Shown here one piece after another: positions 53,561 through 62,842 of a DNA stretch of 64,000 nt; positions within the stretch are counted from its first letter, which is position 1, and each line of letters begins with the position of its first letter. The translations under genes were made by a program, and so were the position numbers. The stretch covers positions 1 to 64,000 of the forward strand of contig CAVUAN010000015.1 of NCBI GenBank assembly GCA_963739435.1. The letters run 5' to 3'. The stretch is from CAVUAN01 sp963739435 (lineage in GTDB: Bacteria; Acidobacteriota; Thermoanaerobaculia; UBA5066; Gp7-AA6). The notes under the pieces were generated by a model. The model was not told the origin of the DNA. It made no database searches and was given only the letters and a program-made list of their open reading frames with translations.

Positions 53561-55245
53561 ATGCGTCCCCGGAAGATTCTCTCCACCTCTCCCGCATCCG
53601 CCGCGTCCAGCGCTCTCTCGGCTAAGCCCGCGACCTTGGCGGCGTCGAGCCCCGCCAGGTTGTCCCGAACCACGGCGATCGAAACCGGCGTCACGGAGAA
53701 CTCGGTCAGCCCGAGGCCGACCAGGACCGCGATGCCGACCGGGTCGGCTGCAACCTCGCCGCAGATGGCGACCGGGCGCTCGTGGGTCCTTCCTGCCTCC
53801 ACGACGAATTTTATCATCCGCAGGATGGCCGGATGCAGCGGCCGGTACAACGCCGAGACCTCGGGGTCCGCTCGGTCGACCGCCAGAGCGTACTGGGCGA
53901 GATCGTTGGTGCCTATCGAAAAGAAGTCGGCCTCCGGCGCTATCCGGTCGGCCATGAGCGCGGCCGCGGGCACCTCGATCATCACGCCGAGCGCCGGGGG
54001 GCGCGGAAGGCCCGCCGCATCGGAGGCAAGGACCAGGCGCCTCCGCGCCTCCCGGAGCTCCGAGAGAGAGGTCACCATCGGCAGCAGAATCCGCAGGTCT
54101 CCCCGCCGCGAAGCCAGACAGAGCGCCGACAGCTGGGCGTCGAAGATCTCGGGGTGGGCCAGGCAGTAGCGCAGCCCCCTCAGGCCCAGCGCCGGGTTCT
54201 CGCCGCGGGCGGGCCCAATCCCCTTCTCGCCGCCGAGGTCATAAGTCCGCACCACGACCGGCTGACCCTTTGCGGCTTCCAGCAGCTGCTCGTACACGGC
54301 CTGTTGCTCGGCCACGTCGGGCTTTCGGGGCGCCGCCTGGAGATACACGAACTCGGAGCGGAAGAGGCCGACGCCCTCCGCGTGGTAGCGCTCCAGGGAC
54401 GGGAGCTCCTCGGGCAGCTCCAGGTTGGCCCGCACGACGACCCGCACGCCATCCTGCGTGGACGCGCCGCGGGCCGTGCGGGCCCGCAGACGGCGGCTCC
54501 GGTCGCGCTCTTCGCGCTCGCGCAGGAGGCTCCGGCGCAGCTTCTCCTTGGACGGGGCGACGTCGACGGAGCCCTTGTCGCCATCCACGACGATCGGCCG
54601 CTCGGGCGACACGGCCTCGCAAAGGCCCGCCACGCCGACGACGGCGGGCAAGCCGAAGGAGCGGAAGATGATCGAAGCGTGCGACGTCGGTCCTCCCCTC
54701 TCGAGCGCGATCGCGCGCACGCGCCGCGGATCGAGCCGGGACGCATGAAGCGGAGACAGCTCGTCGGCGACCAGGATCGAGCCGCGGGGCAGCTCATGGG
54801 GCTCGAAGACAGCCCGGCCGGAGAGGTGCGCGGCGATCTCGCGGGCCACGTCGGTCAGGTCCGCCTCCCTCTCGCGCATGGCCGCCGAGTCCGCCTCGGC
54901 GAGGCGCCGCGAGAGCTGGACCGTCACGGCCGCGAGCGCCCACTCGGCGTTCACGCGGTCTGCCCGCATGTGCTCGACGATCGATCCGAGGTAGGTCTCG
55001 TCGACCGCGATCAGGCCGTGGGCTTCGAGGATCGCGGCGATCTCGGAGCCGACTTCGCCGCTGACGTTGCGAGCCTGGTCCCGGAAGCTCTGGGCTGCCT
55101 GCGCCGCCGCCTGACGCAGGCGGGCCTCCTCGCGCGGCAGCTCCTCGGCGGACATGGCCCGGCGAAACGCCGGCAGCCCTCCAAACCGAAAGACGACGGC
55201 GCGGCCCACCGCGACGCCGGGGGAAACAGGAAGGCCTTGGAGCAT
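53557..55245 (-). CDS. ptsI: phosphoenolpyruvate-protein phosphotransferase (PTS enzyme I)
   Basis: Enzyme I takes phosphate from PEP and passes it to HPr. The 562-residue protein has the N-terminal HPr-binding region, the phosphorylated histidine H189 in ERGGPTSHASII (same number as in E. coli), a mobile linker rich in Arg, and the PEP-binding barrel with LFRSEFVYL, YDLGGEKG, NPALGLRGLRYCL, FFSIGTNDLAQY and the catalytic cysteine in AICGEVAAD. All key residues are present. It follows HPr and an EIIA; no EIIB or EIIC is encoded here, which points to a regulatory rather than sugar-importing PTS. Confidence 0.95.
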   Translation of the reverse strand: MLQGLPVSPGVAVGRAVVFRFGGLPAFRRAMSAEELPREEARLRQAAAQAAQSFRDQARNVSGEVGSEIAAILEAHGLIAVDETYLGSIVEHMRADRVNAEWALAAVTVQLSRRLAEADSAAMREREADLTDVAREIAAHLSGRAVFEPHELPRGSILVADELSPLHASRLDPRRVRAIALERGGPTSHASIIFRSFGLPAVVGVAGLCEAVSPERPIVVDGDKGSVDVAPSKEKLRRSLLREREERDRSRRLRARTARGASTQDGVRVVVRANLELPEELPSLERYHAEGVGLFRSEFVYLQAAPRKPDVAEQQAVYEQLLEAAKGQPVVVRTYDLGGEKGIGPARGENPALGLRGLRYCLAHPEIFDAQLSALCLASRRGDLRILLPMVTSLSELREARRRLVLASDAAGLPRPPALGVMIEVPAAALMADRIAPEADFFSIGTNDLAQYALAVDRADPEVSALYRPLHPAILRMIKFVVEAGRTHERPVAICGEVAADPVGIAVLVGLGLTEFSVTPVSIAVVRDNLAGLDAAKVAGLAERALDAADAGEVERIFRGRM

Positions 55246-55251
55246 TAGAGC

Positions 55252-55336
55252 GATTGATTCATTGGTTCATTGATCCATTGACTCATTGGTCCGGGGCGGC
55301 AATGACCCAATGTCTCAATGATGCAATGAGTCAATT
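55252..55336. repeat. 8-base tandem repeats in inverted arrangement
   Basis: Between HPr and enzyme I lie CATTGGTT-CATTGATC-CATTGACT-CATTGGTC (55260-55291), a GGGGCGG spacer, and CAATGACC-CAATGTCT-CAATGATG-CAATGAGT (55300-55331). Each block has an exact 8-base period with a fixed CATTG or CAATG core, and the two blocks are rough reverse complements. The 95-base gap has no gene. Confidence 0.85.
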
Positions 55337-55340
55337 CCTC

Positions 55341-55610
55341 TCATTCTTCCTCGTCGAACCGGCGGGCGACGAGGTCTTCCACGGCGGCGAAAGCTTCCTT
55401 CTCGTCGTCGCCTTCGACGGCCACGATGATCCGCGTGCCCTCGGAAGCCGCCAGCAGCAGGATGCCCAGGATGCTCTTGCCGTCGACCTCCTCGCCGTTC
55501 TTGCGGATCTTCACGGCCGATCGAAAGCGGCTCGCCGTCTGGACGAACTTGGCAGCGGCGCGCGCGTGCAGGCCGAGGCGGTTCTGGATCGCGAGCTCTC
55601 GCTCGATCAC
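55341..55610 (-). CDS. ptsH: phosphocarrier protein HPr
   Basis: HPr carries phosphate from enzyme I to EIIA. The 89-residue protein has H15 in NRLGLHARAAAKFV, the PEP-dependent site, and S46 in VDGKSILGILLLAA, the site used by HPr kinase. Having both sites, with HprK encoded nearby, means both kinds of phosphorylation are possible. The GTG start overlaps the EIIA stop (GTGA). Confidence 0.95.
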   Translation of the reverse strand: MIERELAIQNRLGLHARAAAKFVQTASRFRSAVKIRKNGEEVDGKSILGILLLAASEGTRIIVAVEGDDEKEAFAAVEDLVARRFDEEE

Positions 55611-56050
55611 CGTTTCCGCTCCACGGAGAGTGCCTCTCCGCCCGCCGGGTCGTCGGCGAGCAGGTCCGAAGCCACGCAGATGGAACGCTGTCCCCTGTCC
55701 TTGGCGATGTGAGCGACCTCGACCACGGATTTCCCGCTCGTCTGGAGGGCGGCGCACTTCAACACGATCGGCAGGTTGACCCCGGTCACGATTTCGACAC
55801 GGTCCTTCTTGAGAAAGGGCAGGGCCAGGTTCGACGGCGTGCCGCCGAACATGTCCGTCAGGATCACCGCACCGTCCCCCTGGTCCGCCTCGGCGAGGCC
55901 GGCGGCGATCCGCTCGCGCGCGTCTTCGCCTGTCTGGTCCCATTCCAGCGCCACGGCCGAGATCCGGCCGATCGAGGGCTCGATGGTCCGGGCGGCGTCG
56001 CGCAGCTCTTCGGCGAGGCGGCCGTGGGTCACGATCAGGATGCCGATCAT
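55607..56050 (-). CDS. PTS EIIA component, mannose (EIIA-Man) family
   Basis: This 147-residue EIIA domain receives phosphate from HPr. The phosphorylated histidine H9 is in ILIVTHGRLAEEL, and DMFGGTPSNLALPF is the other family signature. The C-terminus extends past the domain with a basic tail (EALSVERKR). No EIIB, IIC or IID genes are present in the window, so it is likely a regulatory EIIA, as in the similar clusters of deltaproteobacteria and Acidobacteria. Confidence 0.9.
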   Translation of the reverse strand: MIGILIVTHGRLAEELRDAARTIEPSIGRISAVALEWDQTGEDARERIAAGLAEADQGDGAVILTDMFGGTPSNLALPFLKKDRVEIVTGVNLPIVLKCAALQTSGKSVVEVAHIAKDRGQRSICVASDLLADDPAGGEALSVERKR

Positions 56051-56081
56051 CGGGGGGCTATCTTATTCGGTTCCGCGGCGG

Positions 56082-56975
56082 CTATTCCCGCGTGGCGTCC
56101 CGATGGGAGACGCGCACGGGGATGCCCCGGTCGTGAAGAGCCGAGGCCAGCCGTTCGGCAACATAGACGGAGCGGTGCTTCCCGCCCGTGCAGCCGATGC
56201 CGATCGAGAGATAGCTCTTGTGCTCCTTCTCGTACAGGGGCAGGAGGTACTCGAGGAAGCCGAGCAGGCGGACCAGGAACGGCTCCGTGTCGGGGTCCTT
56301 CTCGATGTAGGCGGCCACAGCCGGATCGTTGCCCGTCTTGGCCTTGAGCTCGGCGACGAAATGCGGATTGGCCAGGAAGCGCACGTCGAAGAGCAGATCC
56401 ACGTCGTGGGGGATTCCGAATTTGAAGCCGAAAGACGTGGCCGACACGATCATCCCCGCCCGCTCCGGATCGCCCACGAAGGTCTTCTGCACGAAGGAGC
56501 GCAGCTCGTGAACGGTCATGCCCGACGTGTCCACGACGACGTCTGCGAGCGATCGCAGCTCTTCGAGCATCTCCCGTTCCCGCCGCAGGGCTTCCAGCAG
56601 CGGCCGGTTCCCGGCGAGCGGGTGCGGCCGCCGCGTTTCGGAGAACCGGCGTATCAGGGATTCCTCCGAGGCGTCGCAAAAGAGCACGCGCGTTCCGGGC
56701 ACGCGCCCCCGGACGCGGCTCAAGATCGCCGGAAAGCGCGCCGCGAAATCCGGGTTGCGCACATCGAGATTGACCCCCATGCGCGCTGCCGTGGCGGTTT
56801 CCAGAAGAGGCTCCACGAGCTCGAGCGGGAGGTTGTCCACGCACGAGTAGCCCATGTCCTCCAGGCACTTGTTGACGAGGCTCTTGCCGGAGCCGGACAG
56901 TCCCGTCACGATGACGAGGCTCTCGAGCCGGCCGGGCGCAGCCGGGCCCGGAGACGGGTCGGCCGAATTGGTCAA
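56082..56975 (-). CDS. rapZ: RapZ/YvcJ-family nucleotide-binding protein
   Basis: RapZ-family proteins bind nucleotides and, in E. coli, act as RNA adaptors that control glucosamine-6-phosphate synthase mRNA through small RNAs. The 297-residue protein has a P-loop VTGLSGSGKSLVNKCLEDMG, the conserved CVDNLPLELVE, and the C-terminal RapZ motifs FGFKFGIPHDVDLLFDVRFLANP and IGIGCTGGKHRSVYVAERL. The TTG start at 56975 overlaps the hprK stop (TTGA). It sits between hprK and EIIA, a very common neighbourhood. Confidence 0.93.
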   Translation of the reverse strand: MTNSADPSPGPAAPGRLESLVIVTGLSGSGKSLVNKCLEDMGYSCVDNLPLELVEPLLETATAARMGVNLDVRNPDFAARFPAILSRVRGRVPGTRVLFCDASEESLIRRFSETRRPHPLAGNRPLLEALRREREMLEELRSLADVVVDTSGMTVHELRSFVQKTFVGDPERAGMIVSATSFGFKFGIPHDVDLLFDVRFLANPHFVAELKAKTGNDPAVAAYIEKDPDTEPFLVRLLGFLEYLLPLYEKEHKSYLSIGIGCTGGKHRSVYVAERLASALHDRGIPVRVSHRDATRE

Positions 56976-57958
56976 GGGCGTCGGCCTGCCGGGCTCATCG
57001 CGTTCTTCGCGATCTGCTCGTCCACCCGGAGCGCAAATTCCTTGGCGGCGTCGTAGCCCTGGCTCTTCAAGAGCTCGTTGCGGGCCGCGATCTCGATCAA
57101 GAGCGCGATGTTGCGCCCGGACGCCACGGGGAGGCGGAGGAAGGGCCGCGGCCTGTCGAGGATCGAGTACGTTTCGCCATCCAGGCCCAGGCGGTCGTAC
57201 TTCTTGGTGGGGTCCCACCGCTCGAGCTCGATGACCAGCTCGATCGACTTCGAGGCCCGCACCGCCGAGACCCCGAAGAGGTGCTTGATGTTGATGATCC
57301 CGATGCCGCGCAGCTCCATGTGATACCGGATCATTTCGGCTGCACGGCCCACGAGCGAGCCGCTCGGATACTTGCGGATCTCGACGACGTCGTCGGCCAC
57401 GAGCCGATGGCCCCGCTGGATCAGGTCCAGGGCGCATTCGCTCTTGCCGATGCCCGAATCGCCGAGCAGCAGGAGGCCCATGCCGTAGACATCGACCAGG
57501 ACGCCGTGCAAGCTGGTCGATGGGGAGAGCTCGTCCTCGAGAACGCGGGTGATCGACTGGATGACGACGGAGGTCGTCTGATCGGAGACGAGCAGGGGCA
57601 CGCGATGCTCCCGGCAGGCGCTCGCCAGGTCCTGAGGAACCGGCTGGCCCTTCGTCACCACGAAGGCCGCGACCGGCAGACGGACGATCGAAGCGATGCG
57701 ATCGCGCCTCACGTCCGCGGGCATCGTGTCGAGGTAGTTCAGCTCGCTCTCGCCCAGGATCTGGATGCGCCCGGGCTTGATGAACGCCAGAAAGCCCGCA
57801 AAAGCCAGGCCGGGGCGCTGGATGCGGCCCCACGAGATGCGCCGGTTCATGCCCGGCTCGCCCGCCACGACCGTGAGGCCGAGGTCGGAAAGCAGCGGCG
57901 AGCGGAGGATCTCGACGGTGAGAATGGGAGTCGGCCGCGCCTCGTTGGGGTTCGTCAT
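56972..57958 (-). CDS. hprK: HPr kinase/phosphorylase
   Basis: HprK phosphorylates and dephosphorylates Ser46 of HPr. The 328-residue protein has the N-terminal regulatory domain (FIKPGRIQILGESELNYL, VPLLVSDQTTS), the Walker A GDSGIGKSECALDLI, DDVVEIRK, and the HprK signature ELRGIGIINIKHLFG. Length and motifs are typical. Together with HPr Ser46 this forms a complete regulatory switch for carbon/energy status. It lies 1 base after hpf and overlaps rapZ. Confidence 0.95.
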   Translation of the reverse strand: MTNPNEARPTPILTVEILRSPLLSDLGLTVVAGEPGMNRRISWGRIQRPGLAFAGFLAFIKPGRIQILGESELNYLDTMPADVRRDRIASIVRLPVAAFVVTKGQPVPQDLASACREHRVPLLVSDQTTSVVIQSITRVLEDELSPSTSLHGVLVDVYGMGLLLLGDSGIGKSECALDLIQRGHRLVADDVVEIRKYPSGSLVGRAAEMIRYHMELRGIGIINIKHLFGVSAVRASKSIELVIELERWDPTKKYDRLGLDGETYSILDRPRPFLRLPVASGRNIALLIEIAARNELLKSQGYDAAKEFALRVDEQIAKNAMSPAGRRP

Positions 57959-57959
57959 G

Positions 57960-58523
57960 TCAGGCCTCCTCCGGAACGATGAGGCCGAGATCGCCGTCGC
58001 GGCGCTTGTAGAGCACGGAGACGCGCTCCGAGTCCGCGTCCCGGAACACGAGAAACTCGCGGCCGGCGTCGTCCAGCGCGAGAGCCGCTTCCTCGACGCT
58101 CATCGGCTTGATCGGGAGCCGTCCCGCCCGGACGATCCTTCCTTCCGTCGGGAGCATCCTGCGGCTGACTCGGGAGCCGCCGCGCTTCGGCCCCCGGGCG
58201 CGCCCGTTTCCCCCGCCGTCCTGCGCCCCCCGGTGCTTCTGGTCCCGCCGCCGCTCCGTGTCCTTGCGAGCCTGGGCGTCGATCTTCTCGAGAGCGAAGG
58301 CGACGGCGGCCTCGGGGTCGTCGCGCTCTTCCAGCGCCGTCCACTGGCGGCGCCGGTGCGTCGCGAGGACCTCCGCCTTGAAAAGATGCTTCTCCCGCCA
58401 GACGACGACCCGGACCGTGGCGGGCCCCGCGAGGTGTCGCTCGAGGCGCTCGATTCGCTTCAACGCGAGCTTCTTCAAGGCGGCGCTCACGGTCACGTTG
58501 CGGCCGGTCAGCTCGACAGGCAT
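57960..58523 (-). CDS. hpf: ribosome hibernation promoting factor (long form)
   Basis: HPF binds the 30S decoding region and silences ribosomes in stress. The 187-residue protein has the N-terminal RaiA/HPF domain (VELTGRNVTVSAALKKLALK; KHLFKAEVLATHRRRQWTALE) and a C-terminal dimerisation domain (RIVRAGRLPIKPMSVEEAAL, EFLVFRDADSERVSVLYKRRDGDLGLI). A basic, Gly/Arg-rich linker joins them. This long form makes 100S dimers without RMF. It follows rpoN, as in many bacteria. Confidence 0.92.
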   Translation of the reverse strand: MPVELTGRNVTVSAALKKLALKRIERLERHLAGPATVRVVVWREKHLFKAEVLATHRRRQWTALEERDDPEAAVAFALEKIDAQARKDTERRRDQKHRGAQDGGGNGRARGPKRGGSRVSRRMLPTEGRIVRAGRLPIKPMSVEEAALALDDAGREFLVFRDADSERVSVLYKRRDGDLGLIVPEEA

Positions 58524-58548
58524 CGTCCCTCCTGTGATCGGCGGTCAG

Positions 58549-60021
58549 TCAAAAGCTCTGCTTGCGTTGCGAGGACGACGGGATCCGCAGCTCCTCCCGG
58601 TACTTCGCCACCGTGCGCCGCGCGATCTGGATGCCCTCGCCCCGCAGCTTTTCCATGATGTGCGCGTCCGATTGCGGCCGGCGCGGGTCCTCGTCGCCAA
58701 TGATCTTCGCGATCTTGTTCTTGATCGAGAGGGAAGACACGTCGGACCCGCTGGAGGAGTCGATGCCGCTGTGAAAAAAGTACTTCATTGGCAGGAGGCC
58801 GCGGGGCGTGTGGATGTACTTGTTCGAGACGACCCGCGAGACGGTCGATTCGTGCATCCCGATGTCGTTGGCCACGTCCCGAAGGACGAGAGGCCGCAGG
58901 TGCTCGATGCCGTGATCGAGAAACCCGCGTTGGTGCCGCACGATCGAGTCCGCCACCTTGTAAATCGTGCGCTGCCGCTGGTCGAGACTCTTGATCAGCC
59001 AGACGGCCGAGCGCATCTTCTCCTTGAGATAGTTGGCCGCCTCCGCGCCGATCGCCCCGTTGCCGCCCCGCAGCATCCGCCGGTAGGCCGCCGAGATGCG
59101 CAGGCGCGGCAGCCCGTCCTCGTTCAGCTGGATCACGTACTCGTCGCCGATCTTGCGCACGGCCACATCGGGCTCGACGTAGATCGTGCGCTCGTTGGAG
59201 AAGCGGCGCCCGGGATTACGCTCGAGGTTCTTGACGATCTCGAAGACCGCCTGCAGCTCCATCATCGTGACGCCCAGCGACTTCGTCAGCTGCGCGTACT
59301 GGCGGTTCAGGAACTCCGGCCAGTGCTCGGCGACGACCTTCTCGACGAGCGGGTTCTCGATGCCGAGGGCGCGGACCTGGAGCATCAGGCAGTCGGGCAT
59401 GTCGAAGGCGCAGATGCCCGCCGGGTCGAAGGCGCGCACGAGCGTCAGGGCGGCCTCCACGTCGGCATCCTCGTCGTACCCGGCCGCCCGGATCTCCTCC
59501 CGGGACACGCGCAGGTAGCCGTCTTCGTCGATGTTGCCGACGAGATACGCCGCGATCTCCTTGACGCGGGGAGCCGCGTCGGCCATCCCCAGCTGCCAGT
59601 TCAGGTACTCCTGCAGGTCCTGGGTCTGCGAAAGCGTGTTCTCGAGCGGCGATGCCTCGCCTTCCTCGGCGTACTGGCGCGGGTTGTATCCGGTGTCGAG
59701 GTAGTCCTCGAAGAAGGAGTTGAAGTCGATCTCCTCGAAAGAGTCCCTCTCCTCTCCCGCGGGGGCGTCGGCTGGAGCGGCCTCGGCCGCGGCGGCGGCC
59801 GGTTCGGCCGGCGCCTCGGGCGCCTCCGCGGGGTCCGCCTCAGCGGGCTCCGGCGGCTCTTCCTGGTCGTCCTCGAGAAGGGGGTTCTCGACCATCTCTT
59901 GCGTGATGGTCTCCTCGAGCTCCAGCTTCGACATCTGCAGCAGCTTGATCGCCTGCTGCAGCGACGGCGTCATCACGAGCCGTTGCGAGAGGCGCAGGTT
60001 GAGCTTTTGTTCGAGAGCCAT
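58549..60021 (-). CDS. rpoN: RNA polymerase sigma-54 factor
   Basis: Sigma-54 directs RNA polymerase to -24/-12 promoters that need an AAA+ activator. The 490-residue protein has the Gln-rich region I (LSQRLVMTPSLQQAIKLLQMSKLELEE), an acidic, Ala/Pro/Glu-rich region II (about 50-100), the core-binding domain with FDPAGICAFDMPDCLMLQ, the HTH region (LVLRDVANDIGMHESTVSRV), and the RpoN box ARRTVAKYREEL near the end. It is complete. Its place between lptB and hpf is a conserved order in many diderms. Confidence 0.96.
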   Translation of the reverse strand: MALEQKLNLRLSQRLVMTPSLQQAIKLLQMSKLELEETITQEMVENPLLEDDQEEPPEPAEADPAEAPEAPAEPAAAAAEAAPADAPAGEERDSFEEIDFNSFFEDYLDTGYNPRQYAEEGEASPLENTLSQTQDLQEYLNWQLGMADAAPRVKEIAAYLVGNIDEDGYLRVSREEIRAAGYDEDADVEAALTLVRAFDPAGICAFDMPDCLMLQVRALGIENPLVEKVVAEHWPEFLNRQYAQLTKSLGVTMMELQAVFEIVKNLERNPGRRFSNERTIYVEPDVAVRKIGDEYVIQLNEDGLPRLRISAAYRRMLRGGNGAIGAEAANYLKEKMRSAVWLIKSLDQRQRTIYKVADSIVRHQRGFLDHGIEHLRPLVLRDVANDIGMHESTVSRVVSNKYIHTPRGLLPMKYFFHSGIDSSSGSDVSSLSIKNKIAKIIGDEDPRRPQSDAHIMEKLRGEGIQIARRTVAKYREELRIPSSSQRKQSF

Positions 60022-60023
60022 GC

Positions 60024-60783
60024 CTAACGGAGCTGAAAAGCTTCTCCCAGATAGATCTTTCTGACCGTAGCGTCGTTCGAGAGAGCAAGAGGCGTGCCCG
60101 CCCGGAGGATTTCGCCGTCATTGATTATATAAGCCCGGTCGACGATCGACAGGGTCTCGCGCACGTTGTGGTCGGTGACGAGGACCCCGATTCCCGAGGC
60201 CGCCAGCCGGCGAGCGATCGCCTGGATGTCCAGCACGGCTATGGGATCGATCCCGGCAAATGGCTCATCGAGAAGGAGAAAGTCCGGGCGACACGACGAG
60301 GCTCCGGGCGATCTCGACCCGGCGGCGCTCGCCGCCCGACAGCGAATAGGCCCGGTTCTTCCGCACGCCCGGTGAGGCCGAACTCGGTCAGGAGCCGGTC
60401 GGCTCGTTCCTGCCGCTGGGCCGGCGAGAGCTGCAGCGTCTCGAGGATGGCCAGGAGATTCTCTTCGACGGTCATCTTCCGAAAGACCGACGGCTCCTGC
60501 GGCAGGTACGAGATGCCGGCGCGCGCCCGCCGGTACATGGGCAAGATCCGTCAGGTCGCGGTCGCCCGAGCTGAACGACTCCGGAGTCCGGAAGGACGAG
60601 GCCCACGACGATCGAGAAGGTCGTCGTCTTGCCGGCGCCGTTGGGGCCGAGCAGGCCCACGATCTCTCCGGCGCCGATCTCGAGCGAGACGCCGCGCACC
60701 ACCGTTCGACCGCCATAGGCCTTCACGAGATCCCGGGCAGTCAGGACCGGCCGTTCGGCGAGGAAAGGAAGCGCTTCGCTCAA
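60024..60783 (-). CDS. lptB: LPS export ABC ATPase LptB (frameshifted)
   Basis: LptB powers LPS extraction by LptF/G. The pieces, read across frames, give the whole protein: LVKAYGGRTVVRGVSLEIGAGEIVGLLGPNGAGKTTTFS (Walker A), then after a break near 60590 YRRARAGISYLPQEPSVFRKMTVEENLLAI (Q-loop), after one near 60370 RKNRAYSLSGGERRRVEIARSL (signature), and after one near 60290 DFLLLDEPFAGIDPIA (Walker B), LVTDHNVRETL (H-loop) and the end. The total is one base over a multiple of three. With all motifs conserved, sequence errors are the simplest explanation. ATG 60783 overlaps the lptC/A stop. Confidence 0.9.
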
Positions 60784-62842
60784 TCGCGTTTCGTCTTGTG
60801 GAAAGTCTCCGTTTTGCCTCCCTCGGGAGCCGTCACTTCGACCCTACGCCCGCGCTCGGTGATCGTCAAGGTCGCCCCGGAAACCCGGTTGCCGCCGTTG
60901 GCGTCGGTGACGCGCGCTGGCTTGCCCTCGAGAACCGTGCGCCCCTCGGGCGGATAGTCGACGGCCCGGTCGCCCTGCCCCGAGCGGCCTGTCGCCGCGT
61001 CGCGGAAGGCGACGTCGCCGGAAAGCTCCACGCGCTCGATCTTCCTCTCCTTGTCGAGAAACACGGTGCCGGCCGACGCCGACGCCTGCCACGCTCCCCG
61101 GGAGAAGACGACGCCGCCGTCGAAGCGAGCCTCGGAGGCTGCCTCGCGATAAACGAGTCGTCGAGCGGTGACGACGCTCGTCTCCGCCTTCGCGGCTTCG
61201 GCCTGCTGGCCGGTTTTTTTGGCCGGCGCCGCGGTGGCCTTGTCCGCCGCAGCCGCGGGAGCGGCGGAGGGGACTGCGGAGGCATCACGGCGCGGACGTT
61301 GCCGGTCGCCACCAGGGTTCGCTCGACGTCGTTGATCGTGATGTCGTCGGCGGCGAGCGAGGAGGCCTCCTGCCAGAGCGAGGCGGCTCCCGACAACGTG
61401 GCCACGTGCAAGACGTCGTTGAGCACGATGCGCGAGGCCTTTCCGTAGGTCGGCTGGGAGGGATCGCCGAGCGGAGTGGAGCTGACGGGCTTTCCCTTCT
61501 CGGGCGCGAAGACGGCTCGGGCTCCCCCTTCCGCCGTCAGGTCGCGCCGCTTCTCTCCGATCTCGATCCGGGGGGCCGAGATCTTCGATCCGCCGCTGAC
61601 GACCGTTGCCGAGGCGGAGGCGCTTCCGGTCAGCAGCCACACGCTGCGGGCGGGCACCTGGATCGCCGTCTGCGCTGTCCCGGCCTTCCCGTCGCCCGAC
61701 ATCCGAACGTTGCCCGAGAGCTCGAGCGACGTAACCGCGCCGTCCGGGCCGTAGGCAACGGTGGCCTTGTCCGACTCCGAGCTGTTCGGAGGCGCGTCCA
61801 GGCGCACGCCTCCCTGCGCCCGCGCGGCGGCCGGCTTGCCTCCGGCAAGGTCGAGATCGATCGTCTCGGCCGTAATGCGCCGCTGCGCCTCGGCCACGCT
61901 GGCGGGGTGGCCGGCCAGCGACATCGATCGCGCGAGGCCGTCTGGCCCGAAGAGCAGGATCCCCAGGTCGCCCGCGTAGTCACGGGGCGGATCGGGAGGA
62001 GCCGATGCACCGGGGGCGGGCGTCGCGCCGGCCGCCGCGGCGGCAGCTCCGGCCATCCGGCCGCGGACGCTTCCAGTGGCCCGCGCCCACTCGAGGTGCT
62101 TGCCCTCCGGGTTCGTCTTGATGAGAAGGCGGTCGCACTCCAGGCGATCCCCCTGGCGCGCGGACGTCTTGACGTGCCCTTCGAGCTCGATCACCTGCTC
62201 GTCGCGCTTGTAGGTCGCGGAATCGGCTTCGACGTGCGACAGGCCGCCCGTGCCCTCGCCTGTCCCGCTGCCCCGCACGGGGCCGGAGAGAATCGTCTCC
62301 CGGCGGCCGAGGTCGTAGCGGCCGGACGAGCCGACCACATCGAACGAACCCTGGGAGAAGTGAATCTTCTTCGGCGCCTCGAGCAGACGCTTTTCGGGAT
62401 GGAATGACACGGTCTCGGTCTCACCCAGAGCGCCTTTCTCGTCGCTCCAGCGGACGTTGCCGTTGAGCAAGGCCGCCTTCGTGCGCATGTCGTAGTCGGC
62501 CCGATCGGCGAGAACGTCGAGGGGCTCGCCGTTCTCGGGATACAGCGTGAGCGAGACCTTCTCGAGGGCATAACGGTCCGGAGCGAGCCCGGCGACCGGG
62601 CCGAACCCGACTGTCCGCTCCGACCGGATCCTGAAGGCCGGCTTGCCCTTCACGGTCTCCGTGTAGTCGAAGCCCGAGAGCACGGTCGTCGGGTGCCCTC
62701 CCTCGGAACCCGCGGGCAGCGGCGCGTTTGTTCCAGAGGCCGATGCGGACGGGCGCATTCCCCTCTTGACCGACAGCACGACGACGGCCGAGAACACGAC
62801 CCCGAAAACGAGAACCGCAACCTCGATCCGGCGGCGGTTCAT
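60780..62842 (-). CDS. fused LptC-LptA/OstA-like periplasmic LPS-bridge protein (one frameshift)
   Basis: This large protein (about 687 residues) joins two functions normally on separate chains. Residues 1-175 look like LptC: a membrane anchor (RRIEVAVLVFGVVFSAVVVLSV) and a LptC-type domain (DYTETVKGKPAFRIRSERTVG; LADRADYDMRTKAALLNGNVRWSD). The rest has repeated LptA/OstA beta-jellyroll units (DRLECDRLLIKTNPEGKHLE; ASLWQEASSLAADDITINDV; NVRAV) with Ala/Pro linkers, ending in LTITERGRRVEVTAPEGGK. The frame breaks near 61290. It is coupled to recJ upstream (ATG overlaps the recJ stop) and lptB downstream. A chain this long could span much of the periplasm. Confidence 0.78.

Noticed and set aside
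55252..55336. CRISPR-like array
   Set aside because: The units are 8 bases long without spacers of constant length and no cas gene is near, so it is a short tandem repeat.
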